64,000 nt of DNA, from assembly GCF_023223645.1 (NCBI RefSeq), contig NZ_JALKBY010000011.1:52341-116340 (forward strand), read 5' to 3'. The notes beneath the pieces were generated by a model, which made no database searches, was not told where the DNA came from, and saw only the letters and a list, made by a program, of their open reading frames with translations. The stretch is from Natroniella sulfidigena (lineage in GTDB: Bacteria; Bacillota; Halanaerobiia; Halobacteroidales; Halobacteroidaceae). A program made the translations under genes and the position numbers. This document shows positions 17,316 to 26,734 of the stretch, in pieces. Every line of letters begins with the position of its first letter. Position 1 is the stretch's first letter.

Positions 17316-17576
17316 TAATAATGTGGCACTTTTGATATGGCGGGAAAAATAATTTTGTAGGGACAGGTCCCTGTGGATATGGTTTCTATGGTTTTCACGA
17401 AGAGTCTTGATTTTTAGACTCGTAGGTCTGCCCGTAAAACCAGGGCGACCACGGGGAGTCGCCCCTACAAATATCATTGGTTTCCATGTAGGGGTGAACC
17501 TTGTGTTCACCCTAAGTAAGCATTTCTCTAAAACAAGGGCGAATACAAGATTCGCCCCTACAAAAACACATTATTA
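17316..17576. repeat. Palindrome-rich GTAGGGGCGA-type intergenic element
   Basis: A 261-base non-coding element, visibly richer in G+C than its surroundings, bounded by inverted decamers TAATAATGTG (17316-17325) and CACATTATTA (17567-17576). Inside are four GTAGGG...CCCTAC-type palindromes at about 17357-17374, 17442-17470, 17488-17514 and 17534-17562, built on variants of GTAGGGGCGAA and TTCGCCCCTAC. Short apparent reading frames across it are products of this structure. The rest of the 17263-17951 gap is A+T-rich leader for the M23 gene. Confidence 0.75.
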
Positions 17577-17951
17577 CACGAACGAAAGTGAAGCTTTATA
17601 TCAATTTTATTATAAGGTTAATTGATTTCAAGAAGGATTAAACTATCTGGATCGAGAAATAATTAAAAGTGGAATTTTATTCTATTGTTAGTGGTTAAAA
17701 AGAGTGATATAATTTTAACAAACAGGTTTGTCCATTTATAATTGTCGGATTTTGAATTAGAGTGTCAATTAAAAAAAGGGGGGATAATAAAATAACTTTA
17801 CTATTATTTCAATTAATAATAAATAATGATTGGAATAAATGAGATTTTTATGTACTAAAATTAGTAGTGAATATAATATTAAATTTATGGAATATTAAAG
17901 GTGATGAGAAATGAAAGATGTAAATTAATGTAAACTAGGGAGGATTAAAAA

Positions 17952-18992
17952 GTGAAGCGTGATCGTTTAATAGTCTTACTTGTTTTAGTTACAATAATTA
18001 TCAGTTCAACAGTTGGAGTTGCTAGAGCTAATCAGCGGGTATTACAAAGAGGTATGCGGGGAAATGATGTTAGGGAATTACAAGAGAATTTAGTTATGCT
18101 AGGAGAGAAAATAATAATTGATGGTATCTTTGGAGAAGCAACTGAAGAAGCAATAAAGGATTTTCAAAGAAATAGTGATCTTCCTGATGATGGTGTTGTA
18201 GGAAGTCAGACCTGGGCTAGGTTAGAACAAGCCCTTAGCTTTGATGAGCATACAGTAAGAAGAGGGGATAATTTATCTCGTTTAGCTAATACATACGGAG
18301 TTTCGTTAGATGTAATTAGGGAAGCTAATGACCTTAGTTCTGATATTTTGCAAATTGGTCAGGAGTTAATTATTCCTAAAAGTGGCTTGGGTGGGGTGAG
18401 TACTACAGAGTTTTATGAATTTATTGAATATCAAGTTCGATCTGGGGATACTTTGGAAAGACTTGCTAGAGAATACAATACTACAGTTCGCAGAATTAGA
18501 GAAGAAAATGATCTAAGAACGGATAGAATTATTCCTGGACAAAAAATTACGATTCCGAAGTTGATGATTAATTTACCAGAGACTTCAGAAAACGTTGAAT
18601 CAGTAGAAAGAGACTTTATTTGGCCAGTTGAAGGGCGGATAACTTCTGGTTTTGCTTGGCGGGTAAATCCTATTTCAAATCAACGACAATTCCATAATGG
18701 AATTGATATTGCAGTTCCTGAGGGAACACCTGTTAAAGCAACTAGAGCTGGAGAAGTATTAAGCAGTGGTTGGATTAGAGGTTATGGAAAGACAGTGACA
18801 ATTGATCATGGAAATGGAGTTGTGACTTTGTATGCTCATAATTCTCAATTATCAGTAAGATCTGGTCAGCGAGTTGAACAAGGAGAAGTAATTGCTAGGG
18901 CAGGTAGTACAGGGCAGAGTACAGGGCCACATGTCCATTTTGAAATCAGAATAGATGGAGACCCAGCTAATCCTAAGGATTATTTAGAATAA
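17952..18992 (+). CDS. Secreted M23 endopeptidase with PG-binding and two LysM domains
   Basis: A 346-residue cell-wall hydrolase. A signal peptide (residues 1-26, ending ARA) is followed by a peptidoglycan-binding_1 domain (about 30-95, GMRGNDVRELQENL and DGIFGEATEEAI), two LysM repeats (about 99-142 and 158-202) and an M23/LytM zinc peptidase (about 220-340). The zinc ligands are visible in FHNGIDIAVPEGTP (HxxxD) and in GPHVHFEIR (HxH). It probably cleaves peptide cross-links in peptidoglycan during growth, division or sporulation. The start is GTG behind GGGAGGAT. Two terminators follow, the second shared with the convergent chemoreceptor gene. Confidence 0.92.
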   Translation: MKRDRLIVLLVLVTIIISSTVGVARANQRVLQRGMRGNDVRELQENLVMLGEKIIIDGIFGEATEEAIKDFQRNSDLPDDGVVGSQTWARLEQALSFDEHTVRRGDNLSRLANTYGVSLDVIREANDLSSDILQIGQELIIPKSGLGGVSTTEFYEFIEYQVRSGDTLERLAREYNTTVRRIREENDLRTDRIIPGQKITIPKLMINLPETSENVESVERDFIWPVEGRITSGFAWRVNPISNQRQFHNGIDIAVPEGTPVKATRAGEVLSSGWIRGYGKTVTIDHGNGVVTLYAHNSQLSVRSGQRVEQGEVIARAGSTGQSTGPHVHFEIRIDGDPANPKDYLE

Positions 18993-19021
18993 AGAGAATG
19001 GAACTCCATTCTCTTTTTATT
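18990..19021 (+). terminator. Terminator overlapping the M23 gene stop
   Basis: Hairpin AAAGAGAATGG / CCATTCTCTTT followed by T-run. Confidence 0.85.
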
Positions 19022-19031
19022 ATCTAGAGAA

Positions 19032-19071
19032 TAAAAAAGTAACTCTCTTTAAAGAGAGTTACTTTTTTTTG
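19032..19071. terminator. Bidirectional terminator between convergent genes
   Basis: Perfect hairpin AAAAAGTAACTCTCTTT / AAAGAGAGTTACTTTTT with A- and T-runs, serving the M23 gene and, on the other strand, the chemoreceptor. Confidence 0.9.
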
Positions 19072-19118
19072 ATTTTACTTATTCTTAAACTTAAACTTAG
19101 ACTTAACCTAAAGTAGAC
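19072..19118. repeat. Hexamer-tract repeat
   Basis: TTTTACTTATTCTTAAAC, TTAAACTTAGACTTAACC, then GATAGGCC and T-rich sequence. It is a degenerate member of the composite repeat family. Confidence 0.45.
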
Positions 19119-19141
19119 GATAGGCCATTTTATTCAAATAA

Positions 19142-21013
19142 TCACACCTTAAATTTACCTACTAATTCTTGTAACTCTTGAGCCATTTGTGCTAATTCTT
19201 GTGATGAGCTAGAGATTCCATCAGACATATTATTTATATCTTCTGTTGCAGTTGTAATCTTATCACTACTTTGAGCTAGATCATTAGTAGCACTTGCAGT
19301 CTGTTCTATTTGACTTGATGTCTCTTTAACTGAACTTTTAATCTCATCAAATATATCTCCAGTTTTTTCTACAATTTGTTGACCTTCTTTTGCTTTTGTT
19401 TCTACCTCTTTTATCTTCTTGATTCCTTGATTAGATTGTCCTTGAGTTCTGTTAACTAAGGTAGCAATTTTATCTGTTGCTGTAGCAGTTTCACTAGCTA
19501 GCTGTCTTATTTCTTCAGCCACAACAGCAAAACCTTGGCCATGTTCTCCAGCTCTAGCTGCCTCTATAGCTGCATTTAATGCTAATAAGTTAGTCTGCTC
19601 TGCTATATTTGTAATCAAATCAACTATCTCTCCTATCTCCTCTGATGTATTATCTAAGTCATCTATTACCGCTACTGTTTCTTCAACCACTTCATTAATT
19701 TCTTCGATATTATTTACGGTAGCTTCAATATTTTGACTACCTATATTAGTTTGAGAGTTAGCCTCCTGAGAAAAACCAGCTACTTCTTGAGCATTAGCCG
19801 AAATTTGTTGAATACCTGCTGACATATTATCTATTAAATCATTGGTGGCTTCTATAGTGGCATTCCCTTCCTCTGCTGAAGCAGATAATTCTTCACTATA
19901 AGCTGATAAGCTTTCAATTTTATCTAAGATATTAGTTATCACATTTTGCATAGCTGAATTTGTTTTATTAAATGCTCGGGCTAACCTACCAAATTCATCT
20001 TTCCTTGTAGTAAACTCTTCTCCAACAATATTAGTAAAATCACCATTAGCCATAGTTTCACAATCACTTGCTGCTCCATTTATAATATTACCAAAATAAT
20101 TCCCCACCTTAAATCCTATAAATAGTAAGATCAATAAAGAAATAACTAACATTAAAATTAAAATATTCCTGATATTAGTTATTGGTTCGTGGATAAATTC
20201 ATCTGGAACTCGAGTAACTACTCTCCAACCATTAGTTTCAGGAATTTCATAAAAATAAGCATATGTAGTCACACCATTGAGTGTGTAGTCTACTCGTCCC
20301 ATTCCATTAGTTAATATATCATCTGCTATATCTGCAGTTCCGTTTAAAGTTGTAATACTTTCTTCTAATACAAAAGAGGAGTTAGGGTGAGCAAGAAAAG
20401 TTCCTTCTTCATCAATTATATATGAATAAGAGTCTTGATGATCGACTCCGATGTTAGAAATGAATTCAGTTAAATTATTTAAGTTAATTGAGCCTCCTAT
20501 TGCACCTATTACTTCTCCATCTTCTTTAATTGGAGCTCCAACTACTGTGATAGGATTTCCAGTGAGCAAAGAGATAACCGGCTCTGAAATAACAGTTTCT
20601 CCAGCCATTAGATCTTGAAAATAATCTCGCTCACTTAAATCGCTAGTTGCTCCATCTGTGGAAGTAGAATTACCTGACTCATCTATCAGAAATAAATTTT
20701 CGAAAATATCAGAATTTTCTTCGTAACGTTGTTCTAAATAATCTTGTGCTTGATCCCAATCCATACTCTTGACTTTTGATAAAGCAGCATAGTCTTGCAT
20801 TTGAGATCTTCTTTCTTCAAACCATTGTTCAACAAAATCAGCATTTTGTTCTGTAGTTATCATGAAATTATTATTAGATATATCAAATATTCTATCAGTA
20901 ACAATAGAGTTAGATATTAAGATAATTAATGAAAATAAAATTATACTTGATATAGCTATAATAAACATAATTTTGAGACCAATGCTTTGTTCTATTTTTT
21001 CTTTAAGTGACAT
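19142..21013 (-). CDS. Methyl-accepting chemotaxis protein (dCache sensor)
   Basis: A 623-residue transmembrane chemoreceptor. TM1 lies near residues 13-33. A double-Cache extracellular sensor (about 40-275) contains [15 protein letters not shown] and SERDYFQDL and the ligand-pocket-like [20 protein letters not shown]2 is near 283-303 and HAMP near 305-360 ([14 protein letters not shown]). The MCP signalling domain has the hairpin tip [21 protein letters not shown] and methylation-type helices. It would signal through CheW/CheA to flagellar motors. No che genes are in the window. Its signalling domain closely resembles that of the receptor at 55024, so they are paralogues. GGAGG precedes the ATG on the minus strand. 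Confidence 0.95.
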   Translation of the reverse strand: MSLKEKIEQSIGLKIMFIIAISSIILFSLIILISNSIVTDRIFDISNNNFMITTEQNADFVEQWFEERRSQMQDYAALSKVKSMDWDQAQDYLEQRYEENSDIFENLFLIDESGNSTSTDGATSDLSERDYFQDLMAGETVISEPVISLLTGNPITVVGAPIKEDGEVIGAIGGSINLNNLTEFISNIGVDHQDSYSYIIDEEGTFLAHPNSSFVLEESITTLNGTADIADDILTNGMGRVDYTLNGVTTYAYFYEIPETNGWRVVTRVPDEFIHEPITNIRNILILMLVISLLILLFIGFKVGNYFGNIINGAASDCETMANGDFTNIVGEEFTTRKDEFGRLARAFNKTNSAMQNVITNILDKIESLSAYSEELSASAEEGNATIEATNDLIDNMSAGIQQISANAQEVAGFSQEANSQTNIGSQNIEATVNNIEEINEVVEETVAVIDDLDNTSEEIGEIVDLITNIAEQTNLLALNAAIEAARAGEHGQGFAVVAEEIRQLASETATATDKIATLVNRTQGQSNQGIKKIKEVETKAKEGQQIVEKTGDIFDEIKSSVKETSSQIEQTASATNDLAQSSDKITTATEDINNMSDGISSSSQELAQMAQELQELVGKFKV

Positions 21014-21525
21014 TTTATAACCTCCTGAGATATTAAGTTATTAAATAATAGCGTGTTATCAATTGTTTGTTTAGATTTAAATGCTTTCAATTTAGTTAGC
21101 AATAATCCCCCCCTTTAGTATACATTCTTCCCTTGAAATTATATCTATTTATGTTAGATTATAAGCTAACTATTAGAATATAATATCATAATTATATAAA
21201 TAAATCAAAAATATTACAAAATGAATTAAATATGTTATAAAATAATTCCTAATTGACAAATAAAACTATATATTATCTTTTAAATAATATTATATACTAA
21301 CAATATTAAGAAAGTATTAAAATTTGACTAAGTTTTAATTATAACTAAGAAAGATTAGTATGGATCTTTATTAATTGGATATTAAACTTATTTACAGAAG
21401 ATAGTTATGGAAGAATTATTTTAGATTGGTTTGATTTAATAAAAAGGAGTAATTCTAATTTTGGTGAAATAATATAATTAGTTCTTTTACTGGATTTTAA
21501 AACAACTTATACCTGGAGGGATATA
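21014..21525. other. Divergent A+T-rich intergenic region, no gene seen
   Basis: A 512-base gap between the divergently transcribed chemoreceptor and the coiled-coil protein gene. It is extremely A+T-rich with many chance TATAAT-like matches, so I cannot single out promoters. No reading frame with a ribosome site, strong hairpin or member of the repeat families was seen. Confidence 0.5.
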
Positions 21526-21990
21526 ATGATTAAAGATAAAGATCTAGAAGAGCGAGCTTTAGAAATTTTAAGAAAAATTGATGAAGAAGAAAAGAAAGAG
21601 ATAGAACAGGTAATAGAGGAAGCTGTTGAAAATAATAGTGATCAAGATGGGAAGAGTAAAGAAGAAAAGATTAAGGAACTAAAAGAAAAAATAGAGGAAA
21701 TAAAAATGGAGAAAAAGAAAAAAGAATCCAAATTGGAAAAATTGAAACAGATAGATGAGTTAGATGAATTAAAAAGTGTAGAAAAGATAGATTTTGATCA
21801 AATTAAAATAGCCACTGAAGCTGAAAGAGAGAATTTTGCTGATAAACTTATGTTTTTGGCTAAATCAATTAAGGAGAATCGATTTTTAGCTAAAAAGACT
21901 TTACAAGCATTTGATTTATATCGAGCGAGAATGATTGATAGAAATATAAAAGAAAAGGATTTAGGAGTTAAGGTAGATAATTTGAGTTAA
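21526..21990 (+). CDS. Hypothetical coiled-coil protein
   Basis: A 154-residue, very charged, probably cytosolic protein. Residues 1-85 are dominated by Lys and Glu in heptad-like spacing (KIKELKEKIEEIKMEKKKK), indicating a long coiled coil. The C-terminal part (FADKLMFLAKSIKENRFLA, about 105-125) is less charged and may be a small folded helix bundle. No family is recognised. A TGGAGGG site precedes the ATG. It stands alone between a chemoreceptor and the zinc transporter operon and has a terminator-like hairpin downstream. Confidence 0.65.
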   Translation: MIKDKDLEERALEILRKIDEEEKKEIEQVIEEAVENNSDQDGKSKEEKIKELKEKIEEIKMEKKKKESKLEKLKQIDELDELKSVEKIDFDQIKIATEAERENFADKLMFLAKSIKENRFLAKKTLQAFDLYRARMIDRNIKEKDLGVKVDNLS

Positions 21991-22033
21991 TAGAGGTAAG
22001 ATTTAAAATTAATTTCATAATTTAACGTTAGTT

Positions 22034-22060
22034 AAAGTTGCCAGCTGGCAACTTTTTATT
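22034..22060 (+). terminator. Terminator after coiled-coil gene
   Basis: Perfect hairpin AAAGTTGCCAGC / GCTGGCAACTTT with T-run. Its GTTGCC...GGCAAC stem resembles the cap of the composite repeats. Confidence 0.7.
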
Positions 22061-22088
22061 TATAGTAGTAATTATTTTTTAGTAAATA

Positions 22089-22146
22089 TTGACATTATAA
22101 TTTCTGTTTTATAACATATAGATAGATTAGATGCAAATCATTTGCA
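22089..22146 (+). promoter_or_regulatory. znuA promoter and Zur-type operator
   Basis: A -35 TTGACA (22089-22094) is followed 17 bases later by TAACAT (22112-22117), or by the overlapping TATAAC two bases earlier. Downstream lies a perfect 7-1-7 inverted repeat TGCAAATcATTTGCA (22132-22146), just before the znuA ribosome site. The Fur superfamily binds 7-1-7 palindromes, and the operon encodes a Fur-family protein, so this is best read as its Zur box. Confidence 0.75.
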
Positions 22147-22161
22147 AAAAGGGGGAGAGGT

Positions 22162-23163
22162 ATGAAAAAATCAGGGTTCTTTTTGTTCATCAGTTTGCTA
22201 ATGATAAGTCTAATTGCAGTTGGTTGTACTGGAGGGGAAGAAACTGTGCAACAGGAGAAATCAGAAGAAAATTTGAGTGTTTATAGTAGTTTTTATCCTT
22301 TATATGATCTTGTTAATAAGATTGGTGGTGATAAGGTAGATGCTGAACTTGTTGTCCCTCATGGGACAGAAGTACATAGCTATGAACCTTCACCCCGCAA
22401 GGTTGCTCAAATGGAGGAGGCTGATCTATTTTTATATAATGGATTGGAGTTAGAGCCGTGGGCGAATAGATTGGTAGAGAATTTAAGCTATACAGAGGTT
22501 AAGACAATTAATGCTAGTAAATTTGTAGAGGTATTAGAATATGATGATCATGACCATGATCACAGTCATGAAGATGAAAATGAAGCAGATGAGCATGGAG
22601 ATAGTCATGAAGATGGAATTGATGAACATAGTCATGGGGATTATGATCCACATATCTGGTTAGATCCAATAAATATGAGATTGATTGCAGAAGGACTAGT
22701 AGATCAGTTAAGTGAATTAGATCCAGAAAATCAAGAGTTTTATCAAGCTAATTATGATCACTTTGCTCAAGAAATAGAAAAGTTAGATCAAGAGTATAAA
22801 GAGGGATTGGCAGATAGAACGAGTGATTATATCTTAGTTTCTCATTCATCTTTTCAGTATTTGGCTGATCGATATGGCTTGCAAGAGCTTTCTGTAGCAG
22901 GTGTCAGTCCACACCAAGAGCCAAGTTCTGGGACGGTGGCCCAATTAACCAAAGAGGTTAAGGAGCATGGTTTAGATTATATCTTTTTAGAGGTATTAGC
23001 CAGCCCTAGAACAGCAGAGGTCTTAGCTGAAGAAGCTGATTTGGAAGTGCTAACCTTAAATCCGATTGAAGGGTTAAGATCAGAAGATGTAGAAGTTGGC
23101 GAGGATTATTTTTCAATTATGAGAAAGAATCTTGAAACTTTAGAGAAAGCATTGGTGGATTAA
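22162..23163 (+). CDS. znuA: Zinc ABC transporter substrate-binding lipoprotein
   Basis: A 333-residue cluster A-I (ZnuA/AdcA-type) metal-binding lipoprotein. The lipobox LIAVGC places the acylated Cys near residue 22. The sequence SFYPLYDLVNKIGGDKV and VPHGTEVHSYEPSPR carries the first metal His. A long acidic His-rich loop (about residues 131-165, with repeats of HDHDHSH and HSHGDY) is the hallmark of zinc-specific members. The later HIWLDP, SHSSFQYLADRYGL and a C-terminal NPIEGL supply the remaining site. Manganese-type homologues usually lack the His loop. It is the first gene of znuA-znuC-znuB-zur. Confidence 0.95.
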   Translation: MKKSGFFLFISLLMISLIAVGCTGGEETVQQEKSEENLSVYSSFYPLYDLVNKIGGDKVDAELVVPHGTEVHSYEPSPRKVAQMEEADLFLYNGLELEPWANRLVENLSYTEVKTINASKFVEVLEYDDHDHDHSHEDENEADEHGDSHEDGIDEHSHGDYDPHIWLDPINMRLIAEGLVDQLSELDPENQEFYQANYDHFAQEIEKLDQEYKEGLADRTSDYILVSHSSFQYLADRYGLQELSVAGVSPHQEPSSGTVAQLTKEVKEHGLDYIFLEVLASPRTAEVLAEEADLEVLTLNPIEGLRSEDVEVGEDYFSIMRKNLETLEKALVD

Positions 23164-23164
23164 A

Positions 23165-23932
23165 ATGGAAGAAAAAGTGATAGAGGTTAATAATCTATCT
23201 TTTAAATATGATGATAAGCTTATTTTAGATGATATTAGTTTGGAGGTTAATAAAGGTGATTTTATCGCCTTTGTTGGCCCTAATGGTTCAGGGAAGAGTA
23301 CTTTGTTGAAGTTATTGGTAGGTAGTTTAGATTTTAAAGAAGGTGAGATTAAACTTTTAGGTCAGCCCATAGGAAAGTTTAGTAACTGGACAAAGGTAGG
23401 GTATATTTCTCAGAAGGCACGAGATTTTAATGGTAGTTTTCCAGCTACTGTTAAGGAGGTTGTAGGGGCCAACCTCTATTCAAAGATGGGAATCTTTAAG
23501 TTTTTAACCAACAGATTAAATAAGAAAGTTGAGCAAGCTTTGGAGCTTGTTAATATGTTAGAGTTTAAAAATAGAACGATTGGTGAGTTATCTGGTGGTC
23601 AACAACAGAGGGTCTTTATTGCTAGAACCTTAGTCAATGATCCAGAAATAATCTTGTTAGATGAGCCGTTAGTAGGGGTTGATGCTCAAGCTCAGGATGA
23701 TTTTTATCAATTAATTGGGAAATTAAATCAAGAGTTAAGGATTACAATAATCATGATCTCCCATGATATCAATATGATCAGTAGTCAAGCTGATAAGATT
23801 GCCTGTTTTTCTAATCGTAAAATCTATCTTCACCAAACTGAAGAGTTTGATTATCTTGCTTATCTTAATCAGATTAAAACAGATAGTAGCATCTTAGTTC
23901 CAGAACATAGTCATCAGGTGGTGAGTAATTAA
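23165..23932 (+). CDS. znuC: Zinc ABC transporter ATP-binding protein
   Basis: A 255-residue ABC ATPase. Walker A GPNGSGKST is near residue 38, the Q-loop in VGYISQKAR near 80, the ABC signature LSGGQQQRVFIART near 140, and Walker B IILLDEPLVGVD near 160, with the switch His in ISHD. It powers uptake through ZnuB at the membrane. The gene starts one base after the znuA stop codon and is separated from znuB by two bases, so the three genes are translated as a unit. Confidence 0.95.
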   Translation: MEEKVIEVNNLSFKYDDKLILDDISLEVNKGDFIAFVGPNGSGKSTLLKLLVGSLDFKEGEIKLLGQPIGKFSNWTKVGYISQKARDFNGSFPATVKEVVGANLYSKMGIFKFLTNRLNKKVEQALELVNMLEFKNRTIGELSGGQQQRVFIARTLVNDPEIILLDEPLVGVDAQAQDDFYQLIGKLNQELRITIIMISHDINMISSQADKIACFSNRKIYLHQTEEFDYLAYLNQIKTDSSILVPEHSHQVVSN

Positions 23933-23934
23933 TA

Positions 23935-24786
23935 ATGCTAGAGATCTTTAGTTATTCTTTCATGCAACGAGCCTTTATAGTTGGTAATATTATAGCAATT
24001 ATCTGTCCATTAGTAGGAGTTTTTTTAGTTTTAAAGCGACTGTCATTAATTGGGCATACTTTATCTTATGTAGCTTTAGCAGGGGTAACTATTGGAATGA
24101 TTTTGGGTATTTATCCTATCTATACTGCTTTGTTATTTTCAATTTTAGCAGCCTTGGGAATTGAAAAGCTACGGAAGGATTATAAGGATTATGCTGAGTT
24201 ATCCTTAGCAATAATTTTGGCTGTTGGTTTAGGGATGGCTACTATATTAATCAGTTTAAGTAATAATAATGCTGGGGTCTTTAGTTACTTATTTGGGAGT
24301 ATATCTTTAGTCACCAGACAGGATTTATTTGTAGTAATTCCGCTAGGAGTATTAATTATTGGGATAATAATATTATTGTACTATGGATTTTTCTTTTTAG
24401 CTTTTAATGAAGAGGATGCAAAGTTGGCTGGAGTTCCTGTTAGGTTATTGAACCTTTTATTTATGATTTTGGTCTCGATTACTATTTCTTTATCAATGAG
24501 GGTTATTGGTAGTTTGTTGGTCTCTTCTTTAATCACCTTACCAGTAGCTACAAGCTTACAAGTAGCTAAGAGCTTTAAGCAGACTATCTTTTATAGTGTG
24601 GTCTTCAGTATGCTGGCTTTAAATACAGGTTTAATCGGTTCATTTTATTATGATTTAGCACCAGGAGGAACTATTATCATTGCTAGTGTAGTTTATTTAT
24701 TAGGGGTGATTTTATATAAAACTATTAAAAAAATAATTTATCAGAATAAAACTGTAAATCTAGAAATAGAGGCTAAAGACAGTTAA
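23935..24786 (+). CDS. znuB: Zinc ABC transporter permease
   Basis: A 283-residue ABC-3 family permease with about eight membrane segments. The motifs GIEKLRKDYKDYAE and the EED-containing cytoplasmic loop FNEEDAKLAGVPVR that contacts the ATPase are present, and the C-terminal half has the conserved GSLLVSSLITLPVATSL. It forms the zinc channel with ZnuA and ZnuC. It starts two bases after the znuC stop and is followed after 46 bases by the Fur-family regulator. Confidence 0.95.
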   Translation: MLEIFSYSFMQRAFIVGNIIAIICPLVGVFLVLKRLSLIGHTLSYVALAGVTIGMILGIYPIYTALLFSILAALGIEKLRKDYKDYAELSLAIILAVGLGMATILISLSNNNAGVFSYLFGSISLVTRQDLFVVIPLGVLIIGIIILLYYGFFFLAFNEEDAKLAGVPVRLLNLLFMILVSITISLSMRVIGSLLVSSLITLPVATSLQVAKSFKQTIFYSVVFSMLALNTGLIGSFYYDLAPGGTIIIASVVYLLGVILYKTIKKIIYQNKTVNLEIEAKDS

Positions 24787-24832
24787 ATTAAAGGTTAATT
24801 ACTAAAATTGAAGAAGCAAATGAGGGGTTAAG

Positions 24833-25264
24833 ATGGATGAATTAATCTTGTGGAAAAAGCGATTAAAGGACAAGGGAATTAGATGGACTAAACAACGAGC
24901 TGCTCTTTTAAGAGTATTACTACAGGTTAAAAGACCTTTATCGGCTCAAGAAATATTTGTTGAATTGGAGGAAGAAGGGATTAATTTAAGGCTATCGACT
25001 GTCTATCGAAATCTCAATTGTTTTAAAGCTAATGGGATTGTTAGAAATTTAAACTTTGATCAACAGGAAAATAAATTTGAGTTAATTAAGGGAGAACATC
25101 ACCATCATTTAATCTGTGTTAATTGTGAAGAGATTAAGCCGTTAGATTGTCCGTTGCAGGAGTTTGAAGCTGAAGTAGATCAGAAAACAGATTATGCTAT
25201 TTTAGAACATAGAATGAAGATGTATGGTATCTGTCCTAATTGTCAAAAAAAGACTGGTGATTAA
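24833..25264 (+). CDS. zur: Fur-family zinc uptake regulator
   Basis: A 143-residue Fur-superfamily repressor. The winged helix covers about residues 10-75 (RWTKQRAALLRVLLQ and LRLSTVYRNLNCFKANGIV). The metal region has HHHHLICVNCEEI (about 86-98) and a second CxxC near the C terminus (CPNCQKK), so the four structural-zinc cysteines are complete. As the last gene of znuACB with a 7-1-7 palindrome at the operon promoter, Zur is the best assignment. Fur or PerR identity is less likely but not excluded by sequence alone. Confidence 0.9.
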   Translation: MDELILWKKRLKDKGIRWTKQRAALLRVLLQVKRPLSAQEIFVELEEEGINLRLSTVYRNLNCFKANGIVRNLNFDQQENKFELIKGEHHHHLICVNCEEIKPLDCPLQEFEAEVDQKTDYAILEHRMKMYGICPNCQKKTGD

Positions 25265-25323
25265 TAGCTATTTTGGTTGAAGAGGAGTAGACAAGAATAA
25301 AACTAATTTCCATAAATTGTAAC

Positions 25324-25352
25324 TTGACATAGAGGGTTATATTTGTTATTAT
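25324..25352 (+). promoter_or_regulatory. kamA promoter
   Basis: TTGACA (25324-25329), a 17-base spacer and TATTAT (25347-25352) form a near-consensus vegetative promoter. It lies upstream of a terminator-like hairpin, not directly upstream of the gene. Confidence 0.7.
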
Positions 25353-25387
25353 TACTTTGGAATTTCCAGAATAAGGTTTTTGATTGA

Positions 25388-25432
25388 GCGATCTGAGCTA
25401 CTTAGTGATCCTAAGTGCTCAGATTTTTTTGT
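25388..25432 (+). terminator. Leader terminator (possible attenuator) before kamA
   Basis: Hairpin ATCTGAGC-ACTTAG / CTAAGT-GCTCAGAT followed by TTTTTTT. It lies between a good promoter and the kamA start, so RNA from that promoter must read through it. It is either a conditional attenuator or the end of a small leader RNA of about 70 bases. Confidence 0.75.
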
Positions 25433-25462
25433 TATAAGCTAATTTTTGGGAGGAGATAATAG

Positions 25463-26734
25463 GTGAATCTTACTGAAATTAAGGAAGAATGGGCTTGTAC
25501 TGAAGAAGAATGGAATGATTGGCGTTGGCAATTGGAAAATAGGATTACAACTGTAGAAGAATTGACGAGTAAGTTTGATCTTTCTGAAACTAAAGTTAAG
25601 GAGATTAAAAAAGCAACTGAAATCTTTCCGATGTCGATTACTCCTTATTATGCTTCATTGATCAATTTTGATAATAAAAACTGTCCGATTAAAAAACAGG
25701 CAATTCCAGATAAGTCGGAATTGGATAACTTTAATTATGAAATGGATGATCCATTATGTGAAGATGAACATTCTCCAGTTGATGGTTTGACTCATCGTTA
25801 TCCTGATCGAGTTTTATTATTAGTGACTAATGAATGTTCAATGTTTTGTCGCCATTGTACTCGAAAAAGAAAGGTTGGAGATGAAAAACAACCGATTGAT
25901 TTTGCTCAAATTGAGCAAGGGATTGATTATATAAAAAATAATTCTCAGATTAGAGATGTTTTATTATCAGGTGGAGATCCTTTATTAGTTGATCTGGAGA
26001 AATTAAGAATGATTATTACTAAATTGAAGGAAATACCACATGTAGAAGTAGTGAGAATTGGAAGTAGGGTTCCTGTAGTTCTACCACAGAGGATTGATGA
26101 TTCTTTAGTGGAGATGTTACAAGATGTTGGCCCGGTTTGGATTAATACTCACTTTAATCATGAACAAGAGATAACCGTAGAATCTAAACAGGCATTAGAT
26201 AAACTGGCTAATGCAGGAGTTCCTTTAGGGAATCAGACTGTTTTGTTGCGGGATGTTAATGATTGTCCTGAAATAATTAAGAACTTGATGCATCAATTGG
26301 TTGAAAATAGAGTCAGGCCGTATTATATGTATCAATGTGATTTATCGCAAGGAATTGAGCATTTTAGGACACCGGTAGCTAAAGGAATAGAGATTATGGA
26401 GCATTTGATTGGTCATACTTCTGGCATGGCAGTACCTCGTTATGTAGTTGATGCTCCTGGTGGAGGTGGAAAAATACCAGTAACCCCTAATTATTTATTA
26501 TCTTCATCGAGCCGGAAGACGATCTTGAGGAATTTTGAAGGAACAATTACAGTTTATACTGAGCCAGAAGTTAGACCACATAATTGTCCACCAGAATGTA
26601 ATATTTGTGAGCAACCTTTCGATGGGCAAGATGAAGAACAGGAAAAAGTAGGATTAGAACGTTTATTTGATGAAGAAGATGATGTAATTAGCTTAAAGAC
26701 AGGTGAAAGAAGTTATGCAAGCTATAATGGATAA
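25463..26734 (+). CDS. kamA: L-lysine 2,3-aminomutase
   Basis: A 423-residue radical SAM, PLP-dependent enzyme converting L-alpha-lysine to L-beta-lysine. The radical SAM motif CSMFCRHC lies near residue 125-132. The PLP lysine lies in the late GGGGKIPVTPNYLLS, and the C-terminal zinc-binding cysteines are in NCPPECNICEQ. With ablB just downstream the pair makes N-epsilon-acetyl-beta-lysine, a compatible solute of halophilic anaerobes and methanogens, so osmotic regulation is expected. A lysine-fermentation role would need other kam/kce genes, which are absent. The start is GTG behind GGAGGAG. Confidence 0.94.
   Translation: MNLTEIKEEWACTEEEWNDWRWQLENRITTVEELTSKFDLSETKVKEIKKATEIFPMSITPYYASLINFDNKNCPIKKQAIPDKSELDNFNYEMDDPLCEDEHSPVDGLTHRYPDRVLLLVTNECSMFCRHCTRKRKVGDEKQPIDFAQIEQGIDYIKNNSQIRDVLLSGGDPLLVDLEKLRMIITKLKEIPHVEVVRIGSRVPVVLPQRIDDSLVEMLQDVGPVWINTHFNHEQEITVESKQALDKLANAGVPLGNQTVLLRDVNDCPEIIKNLMHQLVENRVRPYYMYQCDLSQGIEHFRTPVAKGIEIMEHLIGHTSGMAVPRYVVDAPGGGGKIPVTPNYLLSSSSRKTILRNFEGTITVYTEPEVRPHNCPPECNICEQPFDGQDEEQEKVGLERLFDEEDDVISLKTGERSYASYNG

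Noticed and set aside
17295..17625. Two short reading frames (minus 17295-17510, plus 17407-17625)
   Set aside because: They run through the GTAGGGGCGA palindromes and lack ribosome sites, so they are artefacts of the repeat.
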